Assembly: GCA_945875195.1 (NCBI GenBank)
Contig: CAMCJW010000169.1
Span: forward strand, 1 to 6,638
Direction of reading: 5' to 3'
DNA length: 6,638 bases
Source: Chitinophaga pinensis
Lineage (GTDB): Bacteria > Bacteroidota > Bacteroidia > UKL13-3
Made by a program: the position numbers and the translations under genes. Below the pieces are notes generated by a model. It did no database searches, was not told where the DNA came from, and saw nothing but the letters and a program-made list of their open reading frames with translations. Shown in pieces: positions 6,576 through 6,638 of this stretch; position 1 is the first letter of the stretch; each line of letters opens with the position of its first letter.

Positions 6576-6638
6576 TTACATTGCTTGCATGCCTCCGTCA
6601 ACAGGCATAATTTGTCCTGTAACCCACGATGCATTGAG
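6576..6638 (-). CDS. C-terminal end of a short-chain dehydrogenase/reductase (SDR), cut off by the window edge
   Basis: Only the last 20 codons are inside the window, ending at a TAA directly followed by a second in-frame TAA. The visible tail, ASWVTGQIMPVDGG followed by MQAM, is the characteristic C-terminus of classical NAD(P)-dependent SDR enzymes (the VTGQ...VDGG motif). The substrate cannot be told from this piece. The stop codon lies 4 bases before the flavin reductase start, so this gene probably leads or belongs to the SDR-flavin reductase-msrA operon. The promoter is outside the window. Confidence 0.8.
   Translation of the reverse strand, partial: LNASWVTGQIMPVDGGMQAM

Noticed and set aside
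6572..6634. 21-residue N-terminal extension of the flavin reductase
   Set aside because: It reads through the C-terminal coding region of the SDR gene in another frame, and the family normally starts near MEIKFSLSDIE.

Overview
The window looks like an ordinary stretch of Bacteroidota chromosome. The DNA is AT-rich. Starts lack a recognisable Shine-Dalgarno sequence. One intergenic region carries a promoter of the Bacteroidota type (TTG, 19 bases, then a TAnnTTTG-like box). The gene set includes two families typical of the phylum: a DUF4293 membrane protein and an Omp28-type surface lipoprotein. I cannot resolve the class or genus. All seven genes lie on the minus strand, so transcription runs from the right end of the window to the left. 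The two end genes are cut by the window edges.

Reading in the direction of transcription, the first group is the last 20 codons of a short-chain dehydrogenase/reductase (SDR), a flavin reductase family protein, and a methionine sulfoxide reductase A with a lipoprotein-like signal peptide. They are separated by 4 bases each and look like one operon. After a 78-base gap comes a four-helix DUF4293 protein, which may be transcribed from its own promoter directly at its start codon.

A 142-base gap with two small inverted repeats then precedes a very tight group, hisS-hutH-nadC, with gaps of 2 and 1 bases. It encodes histidyl-tRNA synthetase, histidine ammonia-lyase and quinolinate phosphoribosyltransferase. 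All three have intact active-site motifs. The first two compete for free histidine. nadC makes nicotinate mononucleotide for NAD synthesis and has no obvious link to them. After a 93-base gap holding a good promoter comes an Omp28-like lipoprotein with a thioredoxin-type CPPC motif, which runs off the left end.

I see no mobile element, CRISPR array, RNA gene, phage gene or defence gene, and no convincing undescribed system. The most interesting points are the hisS-hutH-nadC grouping, the predicted envelope location of MsrA next to a flavin reductase, and the CPPC-bearing lipoprotein with a possible surface-export signal. No intergenic gap exceeds 300 bases.
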